Shown here one piece after another: positions 1 through 11,605 of a stretch of DNA of 64,000 bases. The translations under genes were made by a program, and so were the position numbers. The stretch comes from Rhyacophila brunnea (taxonomy: Eukaryota > Arthropoda > Insecta > Trichoptera > Rhyacophilidae), in NCBI GenBank assembly GCA_022495005.1, contig JAGYXB010001575.1, forward strand, positions 62,001 through 126,000, written 5' to 3'. Below the pieces are notes generated by a model. That model saw only the letters and a program-made list of their open reading frames with translations, was not told the origin of the DNA and made no database searches. Within the stretch, counting starts at the first letter, position 1. Every line of letters starts with the position of its first letter.

Positions 1-760
1 GCAAACATTAAATAAAAGTGCCCGAGTTGACTTCACTTTTTCTGATAAATCCACAGCTCGGAGATGGCATTAAAAATGCAAGTGTGCATCTAAACTATCT
101 ACCTTCCTAACTTAGTTATATTTCGATAAAATAATTTAAAAAAAAACTAAAATTATAAATTAAAAAGGTCTAAAATATGCATTTATTAATGAAATATGAA
201 CTAATGTCTCAAATATGCTCTAACGTCTCAAATATGCATTAATATGCACAATGAAATTTTATTTTTGGATTATGTGTCTTTCAAAACAGATTTCTTTGCA
301 ACTCTCATAGCTGTGCATACACCCTAACAAAACATGCACTAGGATATAAATCCGGGCCCTAGTTATGATATTTAAAATTATTTAGGAAGGCGCATAAAAT
401 ATTGTTAGGTTGGTAAACTATACAAATATCAACATCGCTTAGTTGCCGTTCCGATTTTATTATTCACGCAATATGGCGGTCATTTTGTTATGTTCATTGT
501 GATTTACACAAATTTCATAGGATTTTCTACTAAATTATAATGCCTGACTGCTTACTTACTCATCGTGGCGGATTTACTTTTATATGCCTTGCAAATTGGA
601 AAATACACGTGATAGCAATAGCATGAAGTCCTCTGCAAATTAACGTGCAATGCGAAGTTACTATATATTACTAGATAATCTCATCTCGACCAGTGGCCAT
701 TTTGTTTGCCTCAATTTCATACATTTAAGCATTATCTCCATAGAAAGAGGTTTTCAACAT
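1..760. other. No gene seen
   Basis: AT-rich DNA with stops in all frames. I recognise no repeat termini or exons here. Confidence 0.6.
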
Positions 761-1414
761 GGGCCCACATGCTCAGCATAGGTCAAAAGGGAGCTTTTAT
801 GGTATTTTTAGAGCATAACCTCGGACATTCCTTAAACGTTGTAGATAATCTATTTATATAACTAGTACTATCTTATTCTTAGGTCAATAATTATTATAAA
901 GCAATCATTATTCGTAGGATGTTTATCACATTTGAATGGTCAAAGACATAGCTTATAATCAGTATATTTACAATTATCTTCAAATGTGTTCATCGTGCCC
1001 ATTTTTGAATAATAAAATGCCTAATTCTTGTCAAGTTTGGGATCACAGAGATTATCAATATAATTTTTTATCCTAAATATTTCACTATAATAATGTCGAC
1101 ATAAATTATACTGATGGTTTTATAAATGCGTTTAAAAATTATTAAATGTAAAAATTTTTAGCACCACTGCACATTTATGTACTGAAATATGACTATATTC
1201 TAAAACATTAGAGCGAGAGGTTTTAAAGAATACTATTTTATGAAATGAAAATACTTTATGCAGTCATCAAATGTTTAAAATAAATATAAAGGATAATAAG
1301 GCTTCAAAATTATATAAATAGATTATCTACAACGATTAAGGAATGTCCAGGGTTATGTTCTGAAAATACCATGAAAGCTCCATTTTGATCTACGCTGAGC
1401 ATGTGGGCCGTTAA
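761..1414. mobile_element. Foldback element, asymmetric copy 1
   Basis: About 100 bases at 761-860 are repeated inverted at 1305-1410; the termini read GGGCCCACATGCTCAGC and GCTGAGCATGTGGGCC. The interior matches the right arm of the 947-bp palindrome at 55940-56886, but most of the left arm has been deleted. The right end meets a TTAA at 1411-1414; the left end has no TTAA. It is non-coding and non-autonomous. Confidence 0.75.
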
Positions 1415-1737
1415 AGAGTGCTACGCGACGCGCAGATTATGCAAATGACGCGTGCAGAAAAAAACATAATTTGTCATAAAAAGTCAACATGCGTCCATTT
1501 AATGTTATGTTTATTGTTCTATTACTAATAATAATAATACATTCATTGACATGTTTTATTTTTCAAGTAAATGGGAACGTTTTTAGTCATCTTTACACGA
1601 TTTAAGAATTAATTCCCCCGTCGCCATCACGAATAAAATTAACTTGTTCACAGCCCGATTTTCGCTCTCCGATTGCCAGCCAGTCGTCGCACCTATAGTT
1701 GAAAATTATTTGCCGTTTCACTGAAGTACTGTCTTAA
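1411..1737 (-). mobile_element. TTAA-flanked MITE family B, copy 1
   Basis: An inverted copy of the family seen at 6271-6638, 28076-28446 and 29348-29729. It ends CACTGAAGTACTGTCTTAA at 1737. The other end shares the TTAA at 1411 with the foldback element and lacks about 35 terminal bases. No coding capacity. Confidence 0.7.
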
Positions 1738-1968
1738 ACAATATACAATATCATAATCTAATTCAAAATTTTAGAGATATAACGATTTGCGCCAATGTGC
1801 TCTAGCAACTAAGTTATGTGCGTCCTATCTAATTACGAATAAATTAACTGGTAGCTTTTAGTCGGCTTTGTATTTTAAATCAAAGTATCAATATTACCTT
1901 AATTACTAACCGGTAACCCAATTCGTAACTAACGATTTTGCAAACAACTTGAAACTAAATAATTAAGT

Positions 1969-2425
1969 ACAAGATAAAAAGAACTTTTTATATACTTACC
2001 ACGTTTTTAAATTTTCTGTTGAATCATATAAATGTGACTTGACTAGCAAACGATCAAAAAAAATTGTATTTGATATAAATAATACTGAAATGTCATTTTG
2101 ACATTCGTATTGATTTCCATAGTAACGCACGTATATATTAATAATTAAGTTGCTAGGACCCCCTTAGCAACCAATAATAGTGTTTTACTTTTAATGATTT
2201 TTTTCCGAATTAACTTTCCATACAAAACAGAATTAACTGAAAATGAATTCAATTCTGCTTAAAGATGGCTAAACGTATTACAAGAATGCATTGTCGTCGT
2301 GTTCTGATATATTCTAAAAGTTTCAAGTGTCTAGCTAGTCGGGAAGTTTGTTAAAAATCTTCAATCGTCCAATACAAATCTCGGACAAACAAGAATACGA
2401 CCTAATAAATCGTGGTAAAAAATGA
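1969..2425 (+). repeat. Dispersed family A, copy 1
   Basis: One of seven copies of a roughly 450-bp non-coding repeat. It begins ACAAGATAAAAAGAACTTTT, which folds on itself (ATAAAAAG / CTTTTTAT). It has a middle hairpin (GTTGCTA ... TAGCAAC around GGACCCCCT) and a 3' half with AACAGAATTAACTGAAAATG and TCTAGCTAGTCGGGAAG. I could not assign a superfamily. Confidence 0.8.
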
Positions 2426-3033
2426 AAGTGGAAAAATTATAAGTTTAGTTAAGGATGGCACTTTGCATATGGACATCACTGGCGATATTACTATTACATT
2501 ATATTAATATTACTTAGTATTACGAAATTTTTAATTTTTCAGACTAGTCGATGATATAAATGCGATTTCAAAGCTGTGTCTGACGTCATACCCGGAAGTT
2601 GTATGGTTACTGATTACACCAATTATGTAAAGGAAAAATAAAGTTGGTAAAATGTTAAAAAATAAAGGTAATGCCCTAAAAAGCTTTACATGCGTACAAT
2701 GCATACAGTAGTTATTAGCAAACAACACAGATTTTAAAACTTTTTCACCATTGTCTCCTTATCGAACAACGTGTTATAGTTTAAAGTATGCTTATTAAGT
2801 TCAGTCCCTTCCACAAATTCATTTATAGCACTACCCTTTATCAAATTGAGCAGTCTTAGATGGCTGGGCAATGTATACAGTACCTCGTACAAGATGTTGG
2901 AAAGCAACTTTGGACAGATCCGGATGAAGACAGATAGATACTAGAGACGGTTTAGCTAGACCCATAAATGGTTGTACCGACAGGAAAAAGAAGTTTCATT
3001 TTATACAAAATAAATAAAATGATAAGTCATTGG

Positions 3034-3404
3034 TAGGGATTGCAATACCGAATGAAAATATCAATACCGGTATTTCGGTATTAATACCAGTATTCGTAAA
3101 ATAATTGAAAAAAACAGAAGGAGGTATCTACCAATAACTATAATATAATATTTAAAAATCTTTTTAAAATATTTATATTTTATGGCATGTGTCATTGCTG
3201 ATTACTAAAGACGATGAAGGGCCACGGAAGTAAACCAAACATCGCGTAAAACGACAATTAAAAACTTGTTTTTATGTCAAATAATACATTTTGTTTCCAC
3301 TGTCAATATAGAATATATCGGTATTGTTTGATTTTTAAAACCAGTATTTCGGTATCGAAAAATACTGGGATTCCGGTTTTGAAATACCGGTATTGCAATC
3401 CCTA
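3034..3404. mobile_element. hAT MITE (TAGGGATTGCAATACCG termini)
   Basis: Inverted ends TAGGGATTGCAATACCG are flanked by the 8-bp duplications GTCATTGG (3026-3033) and GTCATCGG (3405-3412), 7 of 8 identical. An 8-bp TSD is the hAT hallmark. The 371-bp interior is non-coding and rich in TACCGGTAT subterminal motifs. A second copy lies at 61923-62548. Confidence 0.88.
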
Positions 3405-3412
3405 GTCATCGG

Positions 3413-4150
3413 GCACAAACTTGATAACAACGGTAGACGAACACATTACATTACTAAAATATAATAAAGTGTACTGTAACATAGTGGTCTTTGTTACACC
3501 TTGGAAGGTAGCGTCACAGGCGAATTTTTCCAATTAACGAGCTTATTTTGTGAAAAAATCTTTTATTGTAGATTGTTACACAAGCGGGAAAGATTTTGAA
3601 TCTGGAATATACCCAAAATTATTATGAACTATTTATTATAATATAAGATATACCTATCTATATATTTTTAAGTTTTTAAGTAACGATTAATTCACATATG
3701 TACATAAATTGAAGAATGTTACATTCACAAATCTTGTCAATTATCAAGTTATTAGAAAGTGTAAGTATCTACTTTAATACTAAACTTTGGAGAGATACCT
3801 GATGTGTGCTAGTAAGTACCTAATCAAGGTAATTATGCACACATTATTGGTAGGTACCTTGATTAAAAACACAAGAGCCAGTCACCAATATTAGCTGAAT
3901 TTCATCGGTATATATTGGTTTGTCGAATATCCGTTTTTGTCGAAATCGACCTTTTAATGCATAATGATTTTTTGTTCCTAAATGGACCAGAAGAATTCTG
4001 TTCTTTAAATTGCGTTGTAATGAATACAGCATTCATAAGTTGTAAAAACAATTTAAATACCTCCATGTAATTAAATATAGGATAATCAAATTTGTTTTTC
4101 GTCTCCAAAACATTTGACATTTCGTTTATTAAACAAACCAATCTTACAGC
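3413..4150. other. No gene seen
   Basis: AT-rich sequence with many stops. Short overlapping open frames on the minus strand near 3844-4141 show no domain or codon signal, and I treat them as chance. Confidence 0.55.
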
Positions 4151-4154
4151 GACG

Positions 4155-4410
4155 ATTTGTAAAGACCAGCCATCACCTGGGGTCGATATACTGCAGGATT
4201 TAGGCCTCCCTAGCTCTCTACACTCTTCTCGATCCCCAGTTCATCGCTGCCACGTACATCCACCGAACTTTGTGAGCTCGTCTATCCAGCGGGTTTTAGG
4301 GCGTCCATGAGGACATTTAGTGCCTCTTGGGTACCACTGTATGACGGCACTTGTCTAGCCCATTGCTATTTCATCTGCTTAGCGACATCTATCACTAGAC
4401 ACTAGAAATA
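4155..4410 (-). pseudogene. LINE reverse-transcriptase C-terminal relic
   Basis: Read on the minus strand this gives GRPKTRWIDELTKFGGCTWQR, a stop, then TGDREECRELGRPKS. The pattern (R-W-D-E ... TW-Q ... DRE-W) is typical of the extreme C-terminus of insect non-LTR retrotransposon polyproteins. It is broken by stops and frame changes and lacks the polymerase core. A more decayed relative lies at 62805-62965. Confidence 0.7.
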
Positions 4411-4858
4411 CTAGTAAGTTAATTTCGTTTTAATAGGTGGGATGCAGGTGGCTAAAGTCATGTCGTATTGTTTTCAAGAATTTTTCTATGCAAGTGTTTT
4501 CAAAATGACGTAAGTATACTTATTGTATAGTCGGCTTAATTCTAACATATCGTAAGTGAGTTTAACCTAAGTGTTCAGGAGGCAGTTAAAACTAAATATT
4601 TCAACTTACGGAATCAAATGCATATACTTTTTTTATTGTAGGATAATCTTTCACTATTCTGAATTATACTTTAAACAAAATATTTAATATTTTTAAATTA
4701 TAATGTATCTACAGGACTTACATGTTATTAGAACTATCAAGCGTATGGGTTACGTGTTATTATCGAGTCAAACGCAGCGAACTCACTGACATTATAGCTT
4801 GCAAACTTATGACATACCTACGTGATGTTCGACTGGCTGTTGAGACACTACCATAGAT

Positions 4859-5114
4859 CAGTGTTGCCAACTAAAATTTTCAAAGTTCAGTAGATTTTTT
4901 GATTTTTTCTTCAAAATATCAGTAGATTGACAAAAATGTATGAAATTCAACGATTGTGTTTGGTGAAAGCGTGCATATTGACATAATCTCACAAGTGTCT
5001 TTTAAAAAATCATGTAAAAAGTGACTTTTATTCATCACAAATATCATAATTTCTTCTTTTCCTGACAAAAATTTCAGTAGATCTACTGAAATTTCAGTAG
5101 ACATGGCAACACTG
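4859..5114. mobile_element. hAT MITE (CAGTGTTGCCA termini)
   Basis: A 256-bp element with ends CAGTGTTGCCAAC and ATGGCAACACTG. The perfect 8-bp TSD CCATAGAT stands at 4851-4858 and 5115-5122. The interior carries repeated CAGTAGAT motifs near both ends. Non-coding. Confidence 0.9.
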
Positions 5115-5399
5115 CCATAGATAATATACGACACTGCTGAGATACGTTATGTTAGTTTACAATGTTAACATGATTCTATCTCCCTTCCACTTTCATATTT
5201 GGATATTAAACGAATGAAATAGATGCGTTATCATACTTGTAAATCGAAATCAACAAAACATGAAATCTGAAGAAAAATGACTTACGATATTTTAGAATTA
5301 AGCTGACGATATATTGTATAGATATTTAACAACGACATTTAGTGTTTTATATGTCAAATTAATGACATTTTGTTGACATAATTCGAAAAAAAAATATTG

Positions 5400-5485
5400 T
5401 TCACAGGGGTTGATAGTCTAACGATTAAAAAGCAGTCGACTGTCATGCGAAGCACGTGTGTTTGAATCCCAATTTCCAACATTTT
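5400..5485 (+). repeat. tRNA-like SINE head, degenerate
   Basis: GTTGATAGTCTAACGATTAA resembles a pol III A box and GTGTTTGAATCCCAA a B box, at about the right spacing. The sequence has no proper acceptor stem, so it is not a functional tRNA gene. The downstream body is not identified. Confidence 0.4.
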
Positions 5486-5885
5486 TTCGAATACGTTTAT
5501 TATTGACGTTTTTTTAACGTTACGTAAATCAAAAATATACTTATCTATTAAATTCACTTAAATATGTTCCACTAACCCCTACGAACTACGAAGTTTTCGC
5601 AGTCGCTGAAGGGTTGCGCACCATAGTTTTAGAAGAAGGGGTATATAGTTATATTATAAATAGATAGATATATACTCGATTATGATTGTTTCCGTGTCTC
5701 GATGACAGAAGGAGGCGAAGGGGTCATTGACTCGAGTGAAAGTGTGCCGAATATTTTTAGGGTCATTGGAAAGACCATTACGCAGCGAATTCCATTAATC
5801 GACTTGGTCTACCAGGGGTAGTGGGCGAGAGCTTTGAACTTTATGTAAATAAATGCATGTTCAATGAATAATAAATTGTACTGTA

Positions 5886-5967
5886 GCAAGAATATATTTG
5901 TCGTTCGTGTACGACTGACTGATTTGAAACATGAGTCAGAGGCTGTAGGTAAATCAGTCGTACACGT
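5886..5967. repeat. Short inverted repeat (about 16-bp arms)
   Basis: CGTGTACGACTGACTGATTT is followed about 40 bases on by AAATCAGTCGTACACG. A run of TGACTCATGA-type repeats follows to 6005. Probably the end of an unrecognised element. Confidence 0.5.
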
Positions 5968-6270
5968 CTTGTGTGCACATGCGTCATGACTGACTCATGA
6001 CGTCATAACTGAAGAGCTACGAGCGTTCTTTGTGAACTGATATGAACTGGTGTTCTGATGACAGAAGTTTGAGGAACAGAAATATTCGTGGAACAATGGA
6101 TGGAGAAGTCATATTATGGTGAAAGGTGATGTGAAATTTTGTTCATATTGACTCGGTTTACAGTCGGTTTTATTCGCAATTCAAATGAACTAATCAATCA
6201 GAACGAGTCATGAAATGTATTTGTTTGTTCACATCTATGTGACTCATTTCGAATGACAACTAGAGAAGTC

Positions 6271-6638
6271 TTAAGACGGTACTTCAGTGAAACGGCAAAT
6301 AATTTTCAACTATAGGTGCGACTAAATTTTGGACTCGCTGGCAATCGGAAAGCGAACGTCGAGCTGTGAACACGTCAATTTGTTTCGTGATGGTGACGGG
6401 GGTATTAATTCTTAAATCGTGTAAAGATGACTAAAAAAAGTTACCCATTTACTTGAAAAAGAAAACATGCCAATGAATATATTATTACTGTTACTGAACA
6501 TTAAATATGCGTCCATTTAATGTATGGATTTATATGACAAATTATATTTCGTTCGGCACGCGTCATTTGCACAATCCGCGCATCGCCTAGCCACGGTCTT
6601 TTTAGACCACGCCTCAACTGAAATATATATAGCCTTAA
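6271..6638 (+). mobile_element. TTAA-flanked MITE family B, copy 2
   Basis: A 368-bp copy from TTAA to TTAA. Its ends, TTAAGACGGTACTTCAGTG and the complement of TTAAGGCTATATATATTTCA, are imperfect inverted repeats. TTAA targets fit piggyBac or Kolobok mobilisation. The interior has no gene; the start GACGGTACTTCAGTGAAACG is shared by the other copies. Confidence 0.8.
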
Positions 6639-7154
6639 TTAAATTTTAGTATTAAAATATTTATTAAGGATATGGACGATAATTAAATAAAATTCTTAAA
6701 ACAGAGAATAGCTGTACGAATACTGTATATTTTGTAACGGTTAAAATATACCATTGAAGCGGATGAAACCGGCCGTGATCATTGTTAAATTATTTGGTAT
6801 AAGTATTACATAGTATTGTGTTTCATTTAATTGAGTACAATGTCTTTCCACCAAGTATTGATAGTTGACACAATTAAAGATAAAAATTGTATTATAAATA
6901 AATAAATAAACATTATGCACGAAACACAGCGGTGGTTAAAGTGGTCGCTTTGTCAACATATTTTGGTGTGGTTCATTTCAGAAACCTTTCACAAGGGGAC
7001 CTCCAGACATTTTGGTGCTTCGAACTTATACGTAACTACCTAAAATCAACGCTGACAAAACGTACTAATTAATACTTTTGACTGAGAATAGTTGTATTAA
7101 GTAATTAATAGTTTTGACTTTGAAATCTAATCGATTTAACCTTGTGATTTTTTC

Positions 7155-7818
7155 AAGGCCTGAACAAAAATGATGCATAAGTGCGAGTGAGAAAGTATTC
7201 GGCACCCTTATAATCTCTGCGACACGCGCCTAGAGTAAGATAAAAGGTTTACAGATGTGTGAGATGGTTTGTTATGGTGTCGCCGCCAAATCTTCGTTTG
7301 TTGCTTAACTAAGCGTCGATAACCTGTAAGCGCGTATTGCTAAAATTGATATTTTTTGTGTTAAACATAAAATCAGTGGTAAATATTTTTAGTTAATTAA
7401 GTAGAGAAAATGGATCGGTGTGTTGTATTAAAATGTGGTAGCCGTACTGATAAGCAAAAAGATGGTTTTACGTTTCATAGGTAAGTTGATACATGTTCGT
7501 GTTAATTTATTTGTACATTATTATATATTTTAATATCAAGTGACCGTGTTTCTTTAAAATAACTTAACTTAGGGATATTTTTACCTAATGGTTGCATTTT
7601 GACCGCTTAAAAATACTACATAACGTAAAAAAATAGAAAATTATATTTTAATTCTGAGCGTCTAGTGCGAGCACTTTGGTCGAGCACTAGCGAAATAGTC
7701 TATGGTCTCAAACATTTGTATACGAATGCGTTCGCTCGCCCACAAATCAAACGCACGGCACGCAGATTCATTATTTAGCAATTCAATGGGTGGCGTCTAG
7801 ATGTATCTATAGTCTAAG
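7155..7818 (+). mobile_element. THAP-exon unit, copy 1
   Basis: A roughly 660-bp segment closely matching 25211-25849. It starts AAGGCCTGAAC and ends near CTATAGTC. It contains a candidate 5' UTR, an ATG exon and a donor site, then intron-like DNA. A reversed fragment of its start lies at 30275-30362. I infer a mobile or captured 5' gene end rather than a complete gene, because no further exons follow. Confidence 0.65.
7410..7480 (+). pseudogene. THAP-domain first exon, orphan copy 1
   Basis: Encodes MDRCVVLKCGSRTDKQKDG then FTFH, followed by the consensus donor GTAAGT in phase 2. Met, Cys-x4-Cys and the FTFH motif match the start of a THAP zinc finger (C2CH DNA-binding domain of P-element and Kolobok transposases and of host regulators). 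No second exon with the rest of the domain is seen in the following kilobases, so it is probably an orphan exon inside a repeat. Confidence 0.6.
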
Positions 7819-7892
7819 GATTTTTTTCAGTCATATAACGCAATCCGGCTTTCGCCTTTCGGCATTTGCATGCACTATGCACACTCACTAAG

Positions 7893-8110
7893 GCGACTTT
7901 CGTGGTGCAGTGCGTAAAGCGCTGGCCTTCCACCCGAGAGTTCTGGGTTCGATTCCCCGCGAGGACACAATATTTATGTGATTTTCTCAAAGCCTGGGTG
8001 TTTGTGATTGTTCAAAATTACTAACAACCACCTTGTATAAAAAAGCAAGGACATGGTTATTATTAACTCTAAAAAAATGGCGTAGGTACATTGTATCACG
8101 TAGTTAGAAA
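7893..8110 (+). repeat. tRNA-derived SINE
   Basis: TTTCGTGGTGCAGTGCGTAA (A-box region) and GGGTTCGATTCCCCG (B box) form a well-kept tRNA-like head at 7895-7968. A non-tRNA body (ACACAATATTTATGTGATTTT onward) follows. The head lacks a clean acceptor stem pairing, so it is a SINE and not a tRNA gene. Confidence 0.7.
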
Positions 8111-8362
8111 AAGTACTAAGTATTAACAAAATCATATAATGGAAAAACATGAAAATCTGAGTGCTTCTCATGTAACTTCTTATTGGGGAGTACGGTTACA
8201 CCTAAATTGTACGTATTACATTTCATCGTAGCACAGTTCGCTGTGAGCTTTCTTATTGGAAAGAGATAACCGTATGCTATATGGTCATCTCTATAGCACC
8301 GAGATGAAAAAAATACGGATTGTTCGTGGAGCATTGCAGACAATAATGTTCCAATTTTATCT

Positions 8363-8780
8363 AACAAGATAAAAAGAACTTTTCATATGCTTACAACGTT
8401 TTTAAATTTTCTGTTGAATCATATAAACTTGACTTGACTAGCTTAAATTGTAAAATTGTACCTGATAGAAATACTGAATAATGAAATTTCATTTCATATT
8501 GATTTCCATAGTAACGCACGTTTATATTAATAAGTTAGTTGCTAGGACCCCCTAGCAACCAATAATAGTATCGAAAAAACTTTTCATACAAAACAGAATT
8601 AACTGAAAATGAATTAAATTCTACTTAAAGATGGCTAAATGTATTAAAAAAATACATTGGCATCGTGTTCTGATATATTGTAAAAGTTTCAAATGTCTAG
8701 CTAGTCGGGAAGTTAGTTAAAAATCGATTGCAAGATTTGTACCGGACAAATAAGAATACGAGCTAAGAAAAACGTTGTAA
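8363..8780 (+). repeat. Dispersed family A, copy 2
   Basis: Same orientation as copy 1, with the same start hairpin, the GTTGCTAGG..CCTAGCAAC hairpin and the end motif AACGTTGTAA. Some 40 bases shorter in the middle. Non-coding. Confidence 0.8.
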
Positions 8781-9048
8781 TAATCCAGTTTATCGGCGAT
8801 TTTCATAGTATTTATTTAACCGCTAGCTTCCTGTAAACCGACAAGAATCGTGTTTTACAACCAAAGAAGTTGGACGGTCTTTAATATACGACCATAATGT
8901 GATACGGCGAACTGCATAAGTACGAATTTCCGGACACGAGGGAGTACTGAGTAACCAGAAGAAGAAGACTGGAAATGATGTTTATAATAACATAGGTATT
9001 TATAATAACGATGCCAAAAAATAAGTATTAGGCGTGCATGATAGGGAT

Positions 9049-9765
9049 TAGGGAATCCAATCCCGAGCCAAAATTCTGATCCCGGGATTTCGGGATTACA
9101 ATTTGACAATCCCGGGATTGGCATTTTTTTCCATTATTTATATAAAATTTTTATATTTACAAATAACATTGATAAAATCGATCAAAAATAAATCTAGTAT
9201 AATTCATTCTATTTAAGACATTTATTGTTAATATTGTATACGTTCAATCTTGGAAATACACAAGTTTAATTGAGTAAATAATATTGTAATATAAATAATA
9301 ATGTGAATTTAATATAAGATTGCTGTTTCTGATAGTAAAGACATAATGAATGGATTAGCGAGATTTAAAATAGTAAAGCAAATAATCATGGCGTACTTAT
9401 GGCCTTTCCGCTTCATAAATCTAATTAGTCAGCCAAATATGAAATTGCCGTAAAACGTATGATATCATGGTGGAATTACTTTGTTAAAAGTGCGAAGCAT
9501 TGTTTTTTTCCAATCTTTCTCATTTTTAATAATTTATGTGAAAAAATAAAATGAATCGGCTACCTACACATGGGTATAAAACTTCATTCAAACTCAGTTT
9601 ATTTCTAATGTAGTTATTTTTTATTAAAAGTATTTTTTCTCTTATATTTTATTTTCCATACAAATTGATAAAAAAAATCAATCCCGAAATCCCGGGATTA
9701 TGTTTATCAATCCCGGGATTCATAGGTATCGAAAATAGCTCGGAATCCCGGAATTGGAATCCCTA
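9049..9765. mobile_element. hAT element (TAGGGATTCCAATTCCGG termini)
   Basis: 717 bp with inverted ends TAGGGAATCCAATCCCG and CGGAATTGGAATCCCTA. The perfect 8-bp TSD ATAGGGAT stands at 9041-9048 and 9766-9773. Subterminal CCCGGGATT motifs recur on both sides. The interior is AT-rich without transposase frames. Confidence 0.9.
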
Positions 9766-10394
9766 ATAGGGATCATAATATTATTACCATGGAACGTCTG
9801 TTGGGAGATAGACCAGAAGAAGAAGAAACATAGACAATAGGATGGCCATAGAGAAGATAATGATTGACCTTAAAAGATGTGGTAGGTTAAGGCCATCCAC
9901 TCACGTGAATACTCAAAAAGACTGAAACTCCAGGATCTAGCTAATGTATTTCAATTGCGGATCACTGACGGAAAGACTGGAATCTCTCAGTTTCAAACGT
10001 TCGCGACCGAAACCGAAGAGACGCGACATGCTAGTCTCTCAGTCTGTCAGTTTCCAGTCACCCATAAAACAGTGGTACCAATATCAGTAGATTCGATAAA
10101 AAATCATATTTTCTGACCAAAATCGGTAGCACTGAACTGGACTGAACAAGGAATAACTATAGTCTATGTAGGCGAACCAATTTTTAATTTTGAATATGTG
10201 GCAGATGTTGAGAAATACTCCTGCCTGAATAATTACAGGCTGCCAGAATATTCTTGTAAATATATTACGGAAAACGCTTAGAATGAAGTAGAAACGACAG
10301 TGGGTTTGACAGTTTGAGGTTATGAGATTATTGGGGCTTAGTAGCACCGTTGTCACTGGCCAGTTTATGAGTTCCATCATCTGCTTACATACTG

Positions 10395-10872
10395 CAGTTT
10401 GCAATTTAGAAGAAATCTTTATTTAGCTATGTATTTTTTTCGACTTATACGAGGTATAAATGAGAACTCTGCCATTCTGGGCAGTGTTGACCTGTGTGTC
10501 CCTGATAACTATCTTAGAAATAGAGAACATCAGTTGTTTATTCTCCCAAGGTGCAGAACCAACCTGCCACTGGTAATGCCAATTGGGAGGGCGATAACTA
10601 TGTTCAACGAAATTGCTTCGGGTGTTGATATATTCCACCTACGTGAGGATGAGTATAGGTGGACGTTATTTTATAAATTTTTAAAATAGGGTCTGCTTAA
10701 CTCATCTGGTGTATTTCCATGTACCTATATAATTAATATTTTTGTATGTACATATTTGTTTAATAACATATTATCTATCTCTTTTTTATGTCATGTTGTG
10801 AACGTCTTAAACTTACAATTTGTAATGTCCACAATATGTAAAAATAAATAAATTGAAATTGAAATTGAAAAT
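10395..10872 (+). pseudogene. Non-LTR retrotransposon 3' end (Jockey-like), copy 1
   Basis: An open frame to 10689 ends LFILPRCRTNLPLVMPIG, then RAITMFNEIASG and VDIFHLREDE. This is the usual extreme C-terminus of insect Jockey-type LINE polyproteins (leucine-rich, then RT, P-x-RA-x-x-x-N). A roughly 150-bp 3' UTR and a (TTGAAA)n microsatellite tail follow. It is 5'-truncated, with no endonuclease or polymerase core. Related fragments lie at 32383-32745, 42925-43275 and 60785-61017. Confidence 0.75.
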
Positions 10873-11420
10873 TGAAAATCAACCTGTTCGGCAGATTTTA
10901 GTTTCTGCGTGAGCGGATGGGCTAAGAATAATAATTTGTTAAAAATTGACTAACATGTCAACATATTTATATGACGAGGTCAGAGCAAAAGTATTAGGCG
11001 TACATAGTATTGATCGGGTATCATGTTATAATCATAATGTAAAACACGGGTAAGAAAGTTTCCTCGATTGCACAAAATTAAATTTTCAAGTGGATATTGA
11101 TTTCGGCGGCGACATGCAGTGATGTCTACCACAGCTTGAAAAATTATTTAGCGTGCCGACCCGTTGCTATGTAAGTATTTCCCTACACACTTGCTCATTC
11201 AAAGAACCGCCCACGATAACCGATAATCTACCCCTTTCAACTTATGCAGCCCTAATATAAATATATTCTCTGTTGCTAGTCGCTTTGCTGACATGTGCGT
11301 AGTGAAGAAACTAAATTTAATATCATCGTAATTCTCGTAAATACATTATTATAAATAGAATGATTTCAATGTAGCTATTTCATACACAAGGAGGCTGTCG
11401 ACGGGAAAAGTGATAAATAT
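10873..11420. other. No gene seen
   Basis: Unrecognised AT-rich sequence without supported exons or element termini. Confidence 0.5.
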
Positions 11421-11421
11421 T

Positions 11422-11603
11422 ATAACTTTATCATATTTATGTATTGAGGCGGTTAATTGTTACAATACTGTCAAAACTGTCTCGCTCTAAATGTTAACAC
11501 AGCCAAGAAAGGGGCTGTTAAAACATAGCACTTTTTGACAGTTTAGACGGTTAACTTATTGTAACAATTATCCGTATCAATACATAAATATGATAAACTA
11601 CCA
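11422..11603. repeat. Inverted-repeat hairpin element
   Basis: Arms of about 60 bases (TATTTATGTATTGAGGCGG ... GTTACAATACTGTCAAAACTG, and the reverse at 11537-11603) enclose a 55-base loop. Part of it (AACAGCC, CGCTCTAA, TGTAACAATTA) recurs in the hairpin at 46078-46316. Confidence 0.65.
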
Positions 11604-11605
11604 TC

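Noticed and set aside
7895..7968. Functional tRNA gene
   Set aside because: A and B boxes are good, but the acceptor stem does not pair and a SINE body follows.
10084..10404. Minus-strand 106-codon frame as a gene
   Set aside because: AT-rich composition, no domain, no splice context; it partly overlaps the LINE 3' end on the other strand.
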